Assembly (NCBI RefSeq): GCF_001552075.1
Contig: NZ_BCQM01000007.1
Location: forward strand, 62,001-126,000
Length of the DNA stretch: 64,000 bases
DNA from: Arthrobacter luteolus NBRC 107841
GTDB lineage: Bacteria > Actinomycetota > Actinomycetes > Actinomycetales > Micrococcaceae
Direction of reading: 5' to 3'
The notes under the pieces were generated by a model, which did no database searches, was not told where the DNA came from, and saw only the letters and a program-made list of their open reading frames with translations. The position numbers were made by a program, and so were the translations under genes. Positions 7,839 to 16,156 of the stretch are shown here, in pieces. Numbering within the stretch: the first letter of the stretch is position 1; every line of letters begins with the position of its first letter.

Positions 7839-9008
7839 TCAGCGAGCTGCGTTGGCGAGCTCGGCAGCCTTGTCGGCGCCGTTGTCCATGGTGGTGGCGA
7901 GGGTAACCAGCGGGTGGTTGGCCTCGGCCAGGATGCGGCGGCCTTCTTCGACGTTGTTGCCGTCCAGGCGGACAACCAGCGGCTTGTTGGCCTCGTCGCC
8001 GAGGATCTCCAGCGCTTTGACGATGCCGTTTGCCACGGCGTCACAGGCGGTGATGCCACCGAAGACGTTCACGAACACGGACTTGACCTGCGAATCGTTC
8101 AGGATGACGTCCAGTCCGGCTGCCATCACGGAAGCCGAGGCGCCGCCGCCGATGTCCAGGAAGTTGGCGGGCTTGACGTTGCCGTGCTTTTCGCCGGCGT
8201 AGGCCACAACGTCCAGGGTGGACATAACCAGGCCTGCACCGTTGCCGATGATGCCCACTTCGCCGTCCAGCTTGACGTAGTTGAGGTCGTTTTCCTTGGC
8301 CTTGGCTTCCAGCGGGTCCGCGGCGTCCTTGTCCTCGAGCTCGGCGTGGCCGGGCTGGCGGAAGTCGGCGTTCTCGTCCAGGGAGACCTTGCCGTCCAGG
8401 GCGACGATGTCGCCGGCGCCGGTCTTGACCAGCGGGTTGACCTCAACCAGGGTGGCGTCTTCCTTGACGAAGACGTCCCAGAGCTTGATGATCGCGTTGA
8501 TGACGCCTTCGCGGAGTTCCGGTGCGAAGCCTGCTGCGTCGACGATTTCTTCGGCCTTGGCCTGGTCGATGCCGACGGCCGGGTCCACAGCGACGCGGGC
8601 CAGGGCGTCGGGACGCTCCACTGCCAGCTGCTCGATCTCCATGCCGCCTTCAACCGAGCACATGGCCAGGTAGTTGCGGTTTGCGCGGTCCAGCAGGACC
8701 GAGAAGTAGTATTCCTCGGCGATGTCGGCACCCTGGGCAATCATCACCTTGTTGACGGTGTGGCCCTTGATGTCCATTCCGAGGATGTTGCTGGCGTGCT
8801 CGAAGGCTTCGTCAGCGGTCTTGGCTACCTTGACGCCGCCGGCCTTGCCGCGGCCTCCGACCTTAACCTGAGCCTTAACGACTACAACGCCGCCGATCTT
8901 CTCGGCAGCAGCTTTGGCTTCTTCAGGAGTGTGCGCCACGATTCCGGCAAGCACGGGTACACCGTGCGCCTCAAACAGATCGCGCGCCTGATATTCAAAC
9001 AGGTCCAC
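7839..9008 (-). CDS. sucC: Succinyl-CoA synthetase beta subunit
   Basis: The 389-residue beta subunit carries an ATP-grasp nucleotide-binding domain at the N-terminus ([19 protein letters not shown], then [16 protein letters not shown]) and a ligase domain at the C-terminus (NIFGG-type loop seen here as [16 protein letters not shown]). It pairs with SucD to form the TCA-cycle synthetase. The GTG start at 9006-9008 is supported by AAGGA nine bases upstream. A palindrome and a possible -10 box lie just upstream and may be the control region of the operon. Confidence 0.98.
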   Translation of the reverse strand: MDLFEYQARDLFEAHGVPVLAGIVAHTPEEAKAAAEKIGGVVVVKAQVKVGGRGKAGGVKVAKTADEAFEHASNILGMDIKGHTVNKVMIAQGADIAEEYYFSVLLDRANRNYLAMCSVEGGMEIEQLAVERPDALARVAVDPAVGIDQAKAEEIVDAAGFAPELREGVINAIIKLWDVFVKEDATLVEVNPLVKTGAGDIVALDGKVSLDENADFRQPGHAELEDKDAADPLEAKAKENDLNYVKLDGEVGIIGNGAGLVMSTLDVVAYAGEKHGNVKPANFLDIGGGASASVMAAGLDVILNDSQVKSVFVNVFGGITACDAVANGIVKALEILGDEANKPLVVRLDGNNVEEGRRILAEANHPLVTLATTMDNGADKAAELANAAR

Positions 9009-9036
9009 GGGCTAGTGTCCTTCTACGTCGAAGTAG

Positions 9037-9059
9037 GTTTACAGTCGATCAGCTGATCG
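9037..9059 (-). promoter_or_regulatory. sucCD upstream palindrome and possible -10 box
   Basis: CGATCAGCTGATCG at 9046-9059 is a perfect 14-bp palindrome centred 44 bases upstream of the sucC start. On the minus strand it is followed at once by TGTAAA (9037-9042), which resembles a -10 element. The rest of the 210-base gap to pcrA (9009-9218) shows nothing else I recognise. Confidence 0.4.
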
Positions 9060-9218
9060 GGGAGCAGATGCGTGAAGCCGGGCTGCTCCAAAGGAACTTT
9101 AGTCCCTTGGCGCCGGAGGCCCCTCACAGAGTACCGCTTTAGTGATGAAGCGCACAGTTCTATGGTTTGTAGAAAAAGGCGTCCTTCGGCTATGGCGGCA
9201 GATGGCCAAATGGGCCCG

Positions 9219-11744
9219 TCACCCTTCCTTGGTGAGCGGCGCGTAGCGCAGCAGCAGGCGCTTTTCGCCAACGTCGAACTTCACCTTCGCCACCGTTTTA
9301 TCCCCGGTTCCTTCCACCGAGAGCACAGTGCCGTGGCCGAACGAAGTGTGGTTGACGTTATCCCCCACCACCACGGAGATAACTTCCTTCTGCGGCTGCA
9401 CACGGCCCATTGCCTTGGCCACCGGTGCGGCTGAAATGTTGCCGCCGGTACCGCCTCCCAGGGAGGACGGCGCCCCGGCACCCCAGTGCGAACCGCTGTA
9501 ACGGCTGGAGGTGATGCTGCCTCCGCCGCCCCAGGCCGGCCGCTCCATGCCTTCGCGCTTCCACTCGATCAGTTCCGGGGGAACCTCGCCCAGGAACTGG
9601 CTGGCCGGGTTGTACTGGCTCTGCCCCCACATACTGCGCACTTCCGAGCGCGTCACGTAAAGCCGTTCGCGGGCCCGGGTGAGCCCGACGTACGCCAGGC
9701 GGCGTTCCTCGGCCAGCTCGGCCGGGTCGGTGGCGGAGCGCTGGTGCGGGAAGATGCCCTGCTCCATGCCGGTCAGGAACACCACCGGGAACTCCAGCCC
9801 CTTGGCGGTATGCAGCGTCATCAGGGTGACAACGCCCTGGCGCCGGGACTCTTCCACCGCAGCGGCGACCTCCTCCGCGGATCCTTCGGGTGCGTCCGGA
9901 ATCTGGTCCGCATCGGCCACCAGGGATACCTGTTCCAGGAATTCGGACAGGGTTCCTTCGGGGTTGTCGCGTTCAAATTCCCGGACCACGGCGACGAGTT
10001 CCGCGAGGTTCTCCACCCGGGACTCGTCCTGCGGATCGGCGCTGGAGCGCAGCTGGGCGAGGTAGCCGGTCTGCTCCAGCACGGCTTCCAGGGCCGCGGA
10101 GGCACCGGAGCCGGAGGCCACTTCAGCGAGGTCGTCGATCAGCTTGACGAAGCCGTTGACGGAGTTCAGCGAGCGGGTGGCCAGGCCGGGCGCTTCTTCG
10201 GCCCGGCGCAGCGCATCCATAAAACTGATCCGCTCGCGCTCAGCGAGGGCAGCCACAGAGTACTCGGCGCGGTCGCCGATCCCGCGCTTGGGTTCGTTGA
10301 GGATGCGGCGCAGGTTCACGACGTCGTCCTGGTTCGCCAGCACCCGCAGGTAGGCCAGCGCGTCCTTGATTTCCTTGCGTTCGTAGAAGCGGGTGCCGCC
10401 GACAACCTTGTACGGCAGGCCTACCCGCACCAGCACGTCTTCGAGCGAACGGGACTGGGCATTGGTGCGGTAGAAGATGGCAACGTCGCCCGGGCGCAGG
10501 TTCTCCTCGTCCTGCAGCCGGTCGATCTCCTCGGCGATGAACCTGGCTTCTTCGTGTTCATTCTCACCGACGTAGCCAACGATCTTGGCGCCGTCGCCCT
10601 CCGCGGTCCAGAGCTTTTTCTCCGGCCGGTTTGGGTTGCGGGAAATCACCGCGTTGGCGGCGGTGAGGATGGTCTGGGTGGAGCGGTAGTTCTGCTCCAG
10701 CAGGATGGTGCGGGCGGAGGGGTAGTCCTTCTCGAAGTCCACAATGTTGCGCACGTCCGCGCCGCGGAAGGCATAGATGGACTGATCGGAATCGCCCACC
10801 ACGGTGAGTTCGGCCGGCGGAATATCAAGTGTGTTGCCTTCGCCCGGCACGCCAACGAGTTCGCGCACCAGGGCGTACTGGGCGTGGTTGGTGTCCTGGT
10901 ACTCGTCCACCAGAATGTGGCGGAAGCGGCGCCGGTAATACTCAGCTACGCCGGGGAAGGCCCGGAACATATAAACGGTCTGGGCAATGAGGTCGTCGAA
11001 GTCCATGGCGTTGGCCTGGCGCATGCGCTGGGTGTAGCCGGTGTAGACCTGGGCGACTGCCTGTTCGAAGGGGTCCGAATAGTTGGCGCTCGAGGCGTAG
11101 GACTCGTCGTCGATCAGTTCATTCTTGAGCCCGGAGATCTTGTTCGCGATGGCCTTGGGCGCAAACCGCTTGGGATCCAGGTCCAACCCCTTCGCCACCA
11201 GGGTGATCAGCCGCAGCGTGTCCGCGGAGTCGTAGATGGAGAAGTTGGAGTTCATTCCCACGGCTTTTGCCTCGCGGCGCAGGATCCGCACGCAGGAGGA
11301 GTGGAAGGTGGAGATCCACATGGTTTTCGCTACGCCGCCCACCAGGGATTCGATGCGTTCGCGCATCTCCGCGGCGGCCTTGTTGGTGAACGTGATGGCC
11401 AGGATCTGGCCGGGGTTGGACCGGCCGGTCGCCATCAGGTAGGCAATGCGGTGGCTGAGCACCCGGGTCTTGCCGGACCCGGCGCCGGCAACGATCAGCA
11501 GCGGCGAACCGGCGTGCTTGACCGCTTCCTCCTGCTGCGGGTTCAGCCCGCGCAGCAGGTCCGCTGCCCGCGCTTCGTCGACGCGGGGAGAGCGCGCGGA
11601 GTGGCCGCCGTGGGCCGGCGGTTCAGGCGTGAGGGCTTCGGGAACGGCGGCGCCGCCGCCGTGGGCGGTGTCCTCCTTGGCTGCCCCAGGGGCGGTCTTG
11701 GACTTGCCGGGCGTGGAGAAGTACGGATCAAAGAGATAGTCCAT
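9219..11744 (-). CDS. pcrA: UvrD/PcrA-type superfamily 1A DNA helicase
   Basis: This 841-residue 3'-5' helicase acts in nucleotide-excision repair, rolling-circle replication and removal of recombinase from DNA. The conserved motifs appear in order: LNPQQEEAV (Q motif), AGAGSGKTRVL (Walker A, about 86-96), DEYQDTN (motif II), VVGDSDQSIYAFRGA (motif III), LEQNYRST (motif IV), TLHTAKGLEF (motif V) and VGLTRARERLYV (motif VI). The C-terminus has the Tudor-like PcrA/UvrD module (GHGTVLSVEGTGDK to VKFD). The ATG at 11742-11744 begins MDYLFDPYF; the frame extends much further upstream, but that part is antisense to the IMPase gene. The ~60-residue linker before the Q motif is typical of actinobacterial PcrA. 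Confidence 0.96.
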   Translation of the reverse strand: MDYLFDPYFSTPGKSKTAPGAAKEDTAHGGGAAVPEALTPEPPAHGGHSARSPRVDEARAADLLRGLNPQQEEAVKHAGSPLLIVAGAGSGKTRVLSHRIAYLMATGRSNPGQILAITFTNKAAAEMRERIESLVGGVAKTMWISTFHSSCVRILRREAKAVGMNSNFSIYDSADTLRLITLVAKGLDLDPKRFAPKAIANKISGLKNELIDDESYASSANYSDPFEQAVAQVYTGYTQRMRQANAMDFDDLIAQTVYMFRAFPGVAEYYRRRFRHILVDEYQDTNHAQYALVRELVGVPGEGNTLDIPPAELTVVGDSDQSIYAFRGADVRNIVDFEKDYPSARTILLEQNYRSTQTILTAANAVISRNPNRPEKKLWTAEGDGAKIVGYVGENEHEEARFIAEEIDRLQDEENLRPGDVAIFYRTNAQSRSLEDVLVRVGLPYKVVGGTRFYERKEIKDALAYLRVLANQDDVVNLRRILNEPKRGIGDRAEYSVAALAERERISFMDALRRAEEAPGLATRSLNSVNGFVKLIDDLAEVASGSGASAALEAVLEQTGYLAQLRSSADPQDESRVENLAELVAVVREFERDNPEGTLSEFLEQVSLVADADQIPDAPEGSAEEVAAAVEESRRQGVVTLMTLHTAKGLEFPVVFLTGMEQGIFPHQRSATDPAELAEERRLAYVGLTRARERLYVTRSEVRSMWGQSQYNPASQFLGEVPPELIEWKREGMERPAWGGGGSITSSRYSGSHWGAGAPSSLGGGTGGNISAAPVAKAMGRVQPQKEVISVVVGDNVNHTSFGHGTVLSVEGTGDKTVAKVKFDVGEKRLLLRYAPLTKEG

Positions 11745-11790
11745 GGTGCGTTTAAGTCTAGGTGCTGCCCCGGACATTTTCCCGGAGAGC

Positions 11791-11818
11791 GCTCCGGGTG
11801 CGCGAAGGCACCCGGAGC
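11791..11818 (-). terminator. Terminator downstream of the IMPase gene
   Basis: GCTCCGGGTGC (11791-11801) pairs perfectly with GCACCCGGAGC (11808-11818) around a six-base loop, seven bases beyond the IMPase stop. It also separates this gene from pcrA, which reads in the same direction. Confidence 0.85.
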
Positions 11819-11824
11819 GGGAGC

Positions 11825-12625
11825 CTAGTTCCCGGCCAGCAGCTGCTGGATTTCCCGAACAGCGGTGGCCGGACCGGCGATGTGCCAGCGGAAGCCATGA
11901 ACCTCCTGGATGGCGGTGGCTCCCCCGGCAGCTTCGACGATGGCCTTGCCGGGCAGCCAGTCCCACTCCGGGCAGCTGTGCTGGAACCAGGCCCCCAGCG
12001 CCCCGGTTGCCACCGAGCCAAGATCGCAGGAACCGGAGCCGAGCATCCTGATCGTGGCCGCTTCCTTCGCCGCCTGAATCCAGGGGCCGGCGACTTCCCC
12101 GCGCTGCAGCCAGGTGGGGTGCAGATATGTGCCGGCACTGAGCCGCCCCAGTCCGGCGTCGGTGAGCGCGGGCAGCGGCTCTCCGTTCAAGGTGGCAGCC
12201 CGGCCCGGCCCGCCGAGCCACAGCTTGTCCTCCTGCGGCTGGTAAATGGCGCCCAGCAGCACGTCCGGAGCAGGGTCGGGCAACTCGGCGGTGTCAGCAC
12301 GAAGGGCAAGCGCGGAGCACCAGTAGGTGGACCCGGAGAGGAAGTTGTAGGTGCCGTCCACCGGATCAATGACCCAGGTCCGGCCGGAGGTGCCTGCATG
12401 GCTGGCACCTTCCTCACCGATGATCCCGTCCTCGGGGCGCAGCCGGCGCAGCGTGTCCACGACGAGCTTCTCGGCAGCGTGGTCCGCTGCCGTGACGACG
12501 TCGGACACAGAGGTTTTCTGCGTGCCGGTGACCCCTTCCTGCCGCATCCGGAAGGCCAGTTCGCCGGCCTCGCGGACGAGGCCGGCGGCCAGGGCAAAGT
12601 CAGATTCGGTGGCAGGCGCGCTCAT
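11825..12625 (-). CDS. Inositol monophosphatase-family phosphatase
   Basis: This 266-residue protein belongs to the Mg2+-dependent IMPase/FBPase fold, which removes phosphate from myo-inositol 1-phosphate, histidinol phosphate or related small molecules. The metal-binding motifs are all present: GEEG (about 70), WVIDPVDGTYNF (about 84-95) and the late PEWDWLPGKAIVEAAGG. Length matches the family. The ATG at 12623-12625 is used. Some actinobacterial members are histidinol-phosphatases (HisN), so the substrate is left open. It reads divergently from the membrane-protein gene at 12694. Confidence 0.93.
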   Translation of the reverse strand: MSAPATESDFALAAGLVREAGELAFRMRQEGVTGTQKTSVSDVVTAADHAAEKLVVDTLRRLRPEDGIIGEEGASHAGTSGRTWVIDPVDGTYNFLSGSTYWCSALALRADTAELPDPAPDVLLGAIYQPQEDKLWLGGPGRAATLNGEPLPALTDAGLGRLSAGTYLHPTWLQRGEVAGPWIQAAKEAATIRMLGSGSCDLGSVATGALGAWFQHSCPEWDWLPGKAIVEAAGGATAIQEVHGFRWHIAGPATAVREIQQLLAGN

Positions 12626-12693
12626 GCTGCCAACCCTATCCGGCCCTGCAAGGGACCGGGGATGCCGAAGCCAGCCTCAGCCATACTGTTGGT

Positions 12694-13338
12694 ATGGGAA
12701 AAACTCCGGCACAGCGCGCAGCGAAGCACGGCGATAACGCCGTTTCCCCTGCCGCCTCTCAGCCCTCCGCCAACGAAACGACGCAGCGTACGCCGCAGCA
12801 GGCCAAGAACAATGCCAATCTGCTCCTGATCGCCGCGGCGGCGACAGCTCTGTTTATGTTCTGGTACTACCACTTGCTGGTGCTTGACCAGATGACGCAG
12901 CTGTCAGGGGGCCTGGCCATGCCTGACTCGCTGATTGGCGGGTACAGCATGGATCATCTGGCGGCGCTGCGCTCCGCCCTGGACGCTGATGCCCTCGGCC
13001 AGCTCAGCTATGTCCATAAAACGGCGGGAACGCTGTTTCCGCTCATTTTCGGCTTCGCCTGGCTGCTGATCATTGGCCTCAACACCCAGCGCAAGGCACT
13101 GCGCTGGGTGTTGTGGACCGCTCCGATCCTCTTCGCGATCGTGGATCTGTGGGAGAACGTCGCCATTGACAACGTCCTGGGCGCCGCCGAACTCTCAGCC
13201 GGTGATGCCGGCCTGGCCAGCGTGCTCACGGTCGCCCGCTGGGTCCTGCTCGGGCTGAGCCTCGTGGCGTCCGTGGTTGCGGTTTTTAGCTCCCGGACGC
13301 CCCGGCCACCAGAACTTCTCCCCCAGGACAAAGGCTAG
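12694..13338 (+). CDS. Four-TM membrane protein of unknown function
   Basis: I do not recognise this 214-residue protein. The first ~35 residues are hydrophilic and polar, then four hydrophobic segments follow at about 42-60, 107-128, 138-155 and 175-195, with a short hydrophilic tail. The loop between TM1 and TM2 contains the sequence YSMDHLAALRSALDADALGQLSYVHK. The ATG at 12694 has no Shine-Dalgarno site; CATACT seven bases before it suggests a leaderless transcript. The last 144 bases, which encode TM4 and the tail, overlap the convergent MMPL gene. Confidence 0.75.
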   Translation: MGKTPAQRAAKHGDNAVSPAASQPSANETTQRTPQQAKNNANLLLIAAAATALFMFWYYHLLVLDQMTQLSGGLAMPDSLIGGYSMDHLAALRSALDADALGQLSYVHKTAGTLFPLIFGFAWLLIIGLNTQRKALRWVLWTAPILFAIVDLWENVAIDNVLGAAELSAGDAGLASVLTVARWVLLGLSLVASVVAVFSSRTPRPPELLPQDKG

Positions 13339-15324
13339 GGCCGGCACCACGACGGTCCGCACCACCAGGGTGTCCAGCAGGACGCCGATCGCCACGGTGA
13401 TGCCCACCTGGGTCAGGGTGACCAGCGGCAGGACACCGAGCACGGCGAACACGGCGGCCAGCAGGATTCCGGCGCTGGTGATCACGCCGCCGGTGGAGCG
13501 CAGCGCCGCGAGCATTCCCTTCCGGGTGCCAAGTGCGGCTGCGTTCTCCCGGGCACGGGTGACCAGGAAGATGTTGTAGTCCACGCCGAGCGCGACCAGG
13601 AACAGGAAGCTGTAAAGCAGTGTCAGGGTATCCAGCGCGGGGAACCCGAGCACGTTCACGAACAGCAGCCAGCTCACGCCGGTTGAGGCGAAGAAGGTTA
13701 GCAGCACCGACGCCACCAGCAGTACCGGGGCAACCAGGGAGCGCAGCAGGACCAGCAGCACCAGGAAGACCAGCACGATCACCAGGGAAACCACCAGGGT
13801 CACGTCATGCGTGTTTGCCGCGAGCTGGTCAACGCGTTCGGCGGCTTCGCCGCCCACGATTCCCTCATATTCCGGATGCCCGCCCAGATCGGTCCGCAGC
13901 TCCTCGATGAAGGTATTGGCGTCCGCGCTGCCGGCTTCGTAGCTGCTGACCAGGTCGATCCGGGTCAGGCCGTTGTGTTCAGCAGCGACCGTGGCGGTTT
14001 CGACGCCGTCGAGTCCGTCAAGTTCCGCGGCAGCCGCGTCGGCACTGTCCGAGTTGACCAGCACGATCACCGGCGACGTTGAGCCGGCGGGGAAACCTTC
14101 GGCCAGGGTTTCGGCAGCGGTCACAGCCTGCGGCTTCTCGGTGAACTGCTCGTTCTCGCTGAGGCCGATCTTGGCGCTGAAGAGCCCGGAGGCCATCACC
14201 AGCAGGACGACGACGGCGATCCCGGCGATCGTCTTTGGGCGGCGGGCGGTGGCTTCACCGAGGCGGCCCCAGAACTTGCCCTCGCGGGCCGGGTCGCCAA
14301 CCTTCGGGACGAACGGCCAGAAGAGCTTGCGGCCCAGCAGCACCAGGGCTACCGGCAGCAGGAACAGGGCGCTCAGGATGGCGAAGACGATTCCCACGGC
14401 GGCTGAGAAGCCCAGTCCGCGGTAGCTCAGGGTGTCCGTAAAGAGCAGGGTAAGCAGGGCCAGGATAACGGTGCCGCCGGAGGCGATGATGGCCTCACGG
14501 GTGCGGCGCAGGGCAACGCCCATGGCTTCGAAGACGCTCTCATGGACGCGGAGCTCTTCGCGGTAGCGGGCAATGAGCAGCAGCGCATAGTTGGTCGCCG
14601 CGCCGAACACGAGCACGCTGGTGATGCCGACGGCGGAGGGGTCCACCTCGATTCCGGACACCGGGGCCAGGAAGTCCACCATCCGCAGTGCGAGCTGCTC
14701 GACAGCTGCCACGATCACCAGCGGCACCATCCAGAGCCACGGCGAGCGGTAGGTGATCAGGAGCAGCAGGGCTACGACGGCGGCCGTGACTGTCAGCAGC
14801 GTGAAGTTGGCTCCGGAGAACACACCGGCGAGGTCGGCAGTAAATGCTGCGCCGCCGGTCAGCTCCGCTGTAATACCCTCGGGGGCCGCACCGGAAATCG
14901 CTTCACGCAGGCTCTCCACTTCGGCACCTACGGCGTCGCCGTCGTCGCTCACTGCCTGGAGGGTTACCGGAACCAGCGCCACCAGTCCGTTGTCGGAGAC
15001 GATCGGCGGAACCTGTGCCGGCGGCGTCGAAACCCCGGCCTGCGCTGCGGCCGCGCTGATGTCAGCAATGGCCGCGCGGTCAGCGTCGTTCATGGCAGCG
15101 CCGTCGGTGCGGGACACCACGATCAGCGCGGTGGACTGCTGGGCGTCGGGGAACTCATCAAGCAGTTCCTGCACCTGCGTAGTCTGGTACTTGTCGGTGA
15201 GGCCGCCTACGGTGGAAGCCTCGTTCTCCTGCACGGGGAGTGAAAAAAGCCCCACTATCACCGCCAGGCCAATGAGCAGCGTGACCCACGCTGCCTTGGC
15301 CGAGCGGACTATCCCTGCATGCAT
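13195..15324 (-). CDS. MMPL/RND-family membrane exporter
   Basis: This 709-residue protein has the MMPL layout: one N-terminal TM, a ~150-residue extracytoplasmic domain, five TMs (from VTAAVVALLLLITYRSP), a cytoplasmic loop, then the same pattern again. The second half includes the charged TM motif VALGVDYNIFLVTRARE, where the Asp-Tyr pair is the proton relay. Such proteins export lipids, drugs or peptides. The ATG at 15322-15324 is chosen because AGGAG lies eight bases upstream. The last ~35 residues after EKFWWPG are hydrophilic and low complexity, and are encoded antisense to the neighbouring gene. It is divergent from a MarR gene across a shared palindrome and is very likely its target. 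Confidence 0.93.
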   Translation of the reverse strand: MHAGIVRSAKAAWVTLLIGLAVIVGLFSLPVQENEASTVGGLTDKYQTTQVQELLDEFPDAQQSTALIVVSRTDGAAMNDADRAAIADISAAAAQAGVSTPPAQVPPIVSDNGLVALVPVTLQAVSDDGDAVGAEVESLREAISGAAPEGITAELTGGAAFTADLAGVFSGANFTLLTVTAAVVALLLLITYRSPWLWMVPLVIVAAVEQLALRMVDFLAPVSGIEVDPSAVGITSVLVFGAATNYALLLIARYREELRVHESVFEAMGVALRRTREAIIASGGTVILALLTLLFTDTLSYRGLGFSAAVGIVFAILSALFLLPVALVLLGRKLFWPFVPKVGDPAREGKFWGRLGEATARRPKTIAGIAVVVLLVMASGLFSAKIGLSENEQFTEKPQAVTAAETLAEGFPAGSTSPVIVLVNSDSADAAAAELDGLDGVETATVAAEHNGLTRIDLVSSYEAGSADANTFIEELRTDLGGHPEYEGIVGGEAAERVDQLAANTHDVTLVVSLVIVLVFLVLLVLLRSLVAPVLLVASVLLTFFASTGVSWLLFVNVLGFPALDTLTLLYSFLFLVALGVDYNIFLVTRARENAAALGTRKGMLAALRSTGGVITSAGILLAAVFAVLGVLPLVTLTQVGITVAIGVLLDTLVVRTVVVPALAFVLGEKFWWPGRPGAKNRNHGRHEAQPEQDPAGDREHAGQAGITG

Positions 15325-15357
15325 CTGATATCTCCTGTGGGGGCTCGGCAAAGTAAC

Positions 15358-15408
15358 TAGAGAATAAAGTATCTCCAAAATAGAGATACTTCAAGGTGAA
15401 GCTACTAT
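15358..15408. promoter_or_regulatory. MarR operator between MMPL and marR
   Basis: AAGTATCTC (15367-15375) and GAGATACTT (15383-15391) form a perfect 9-bp inverted repeat with a seven-base spacer. A third related half-site, TAGAGAATA (15358-15366), repeats the start of TAGAGATAC (15381-15389). TACTAT at 15403-15408 may be the marR -10 box. The site lies between the two divergent starts, where a MarR repressor of both genes would bind. Binding is inference. Confidence 0.75.
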
Positions 15409-15414
15409 GGGACC

Positions 15415-15891
15415 GTGGACACAAACGAGCTGAGGCGGGAAATCGTCAATGCCGTCCGGGGCATGGGCCTGGACGGCCAGCAGGTCGCTGATGCTTTCGC
15501 GCACAGCCACGGCCTGAATTCCACGGATATGCGCGCCCTGACCCTGATCATGGAGGCGGAAATACGCGGCGAGCCCCTCACCGCGGGCCGGCTCAGCAGT
15601 CTCCTCGGCACCTCTACCGGCGCGACGACGGCCGTCATCGACCGCCTGGAGCGCATCGGCCACATCCACCGGGCCCGCTCGGACGAGGACAGGCGCAAGG
15701 TCACCCTTCACTTCGAGGCCCTTGCACGCCAGCTGGCCGGCGCCTTCTTCGGTCCCCTCGGCGCACTGACCAGCGAAGTCATGGACCGCTACTCGGAGGC
15801 CGAGCTGCGCACCATCCACAGTTTCCTTACCGGGATGCGGCAGGCCTACACCACTCATCTCCAGGCATTGGAAGAGGAGTCCCGCAGCTAG
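15415..15891 (+). CDS. MarR-family transcriptional regulator
   Basis: This 158-residue protein has a winged helix-turn-helix at about residues 45-105: LTAGRLSSLLGTSTGATTAVIDRLERIGHI followed by the wing RARSDEDRRKVTLH. The DEDRR wing is the MarR hallmark. The start is GTG at 15415; the ATG at 15407 is out of frame. It most likely represses itself and the divergent MMPL exporter, with release by an exported compound or lipid. The ligand is unknown. Confidence 0.93.
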   Translation: MDTNELRREIVNAVRGMGLDGQQVADAFAHSHGLNSTDMRALTLIMEAEIRGEPLTAGRLSSLLGTSTGATTAVIDRLERIGHIHRARSDEDRRKVTLHFEALARQLAGAFFGPLGALTSEVMDRYSEAELRTIHSFLTGMRQAYTTHLQALEEESRS

Positions 15892-16013
15892 GCCGGGAGG
15901 TATGGCCGCCACCCTGCCGCGCCGATCCTCCCCGGCGGACCCCGGCGCACCGCCCGCCGCACCCGCTGATGAAAGCAGGTAAGCTGTTTATCGCTGCCGT
16001 CAACGGCAGTCAC

Positions 16014-16087
16014 GCCTCCGTAGCTCAGTAGGATAGAGCGGCCCTCTCCTAAAGGGCAGGTCGTCGGTTCGATTCCGGCCGGGGGCA
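16014..16087 (+). tRNA. tRNA-Arg (anticodon CCT)
   Basis: The 74-base cloverleaf folds cleanly: acceptor GCCTCCG/CGGGGGC with one G-T pair, D-arm GCTC/GAGC, anticodon stem GCCCT/AGGGC with loop CTCCTAA, and T-arm GTCGG/CCGGC around TTCGATT. The anticodon CCT reads AGG. The discriminator base is A, and CCA is not encoded. A run of six T follows directly and may help end transcription. Confidence 0.97.
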
Positions 16088-16102
16088 CTTTTTTGTTTGT
16101 GC

Positions 16103-16128
16103 GGCCGTCCAGCTCCTGCTGGACGGCC
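16103..16128. terminator. Hairpin between tRNA-Arg and the exported-protein gene
   Basis: GGCCGTCCAGC (16103-16113) pairs perfectly with GCTGGACGGCC (16118-16128) around a four-base loop. It lies 15 bases after the tRNA and 28 bases after the stop of the convergent gene, so it may end both. Neither strand has a classic U-tract after the stem. Confidence 0.65.
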
Positions 16129-16156
16129 TGCTGCCGGCCGGCTTGCCAGCGGCGCG

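Noticed and set aside
9486..11828. 780-codon open frame on the plus strand
   Set aside because: It is antisense to the pcrA helicase gene and arises from GC-rich third positions; the translation is Gly/Val/His-rich without any domain.
9219..12221. Extended pcrA start giving about 1000 residues
   Set aside because: The extra N-terminus is read through the terminator and antisense to the IMPase gene; the ATG at 11742-11744 gives a normal PcrA.
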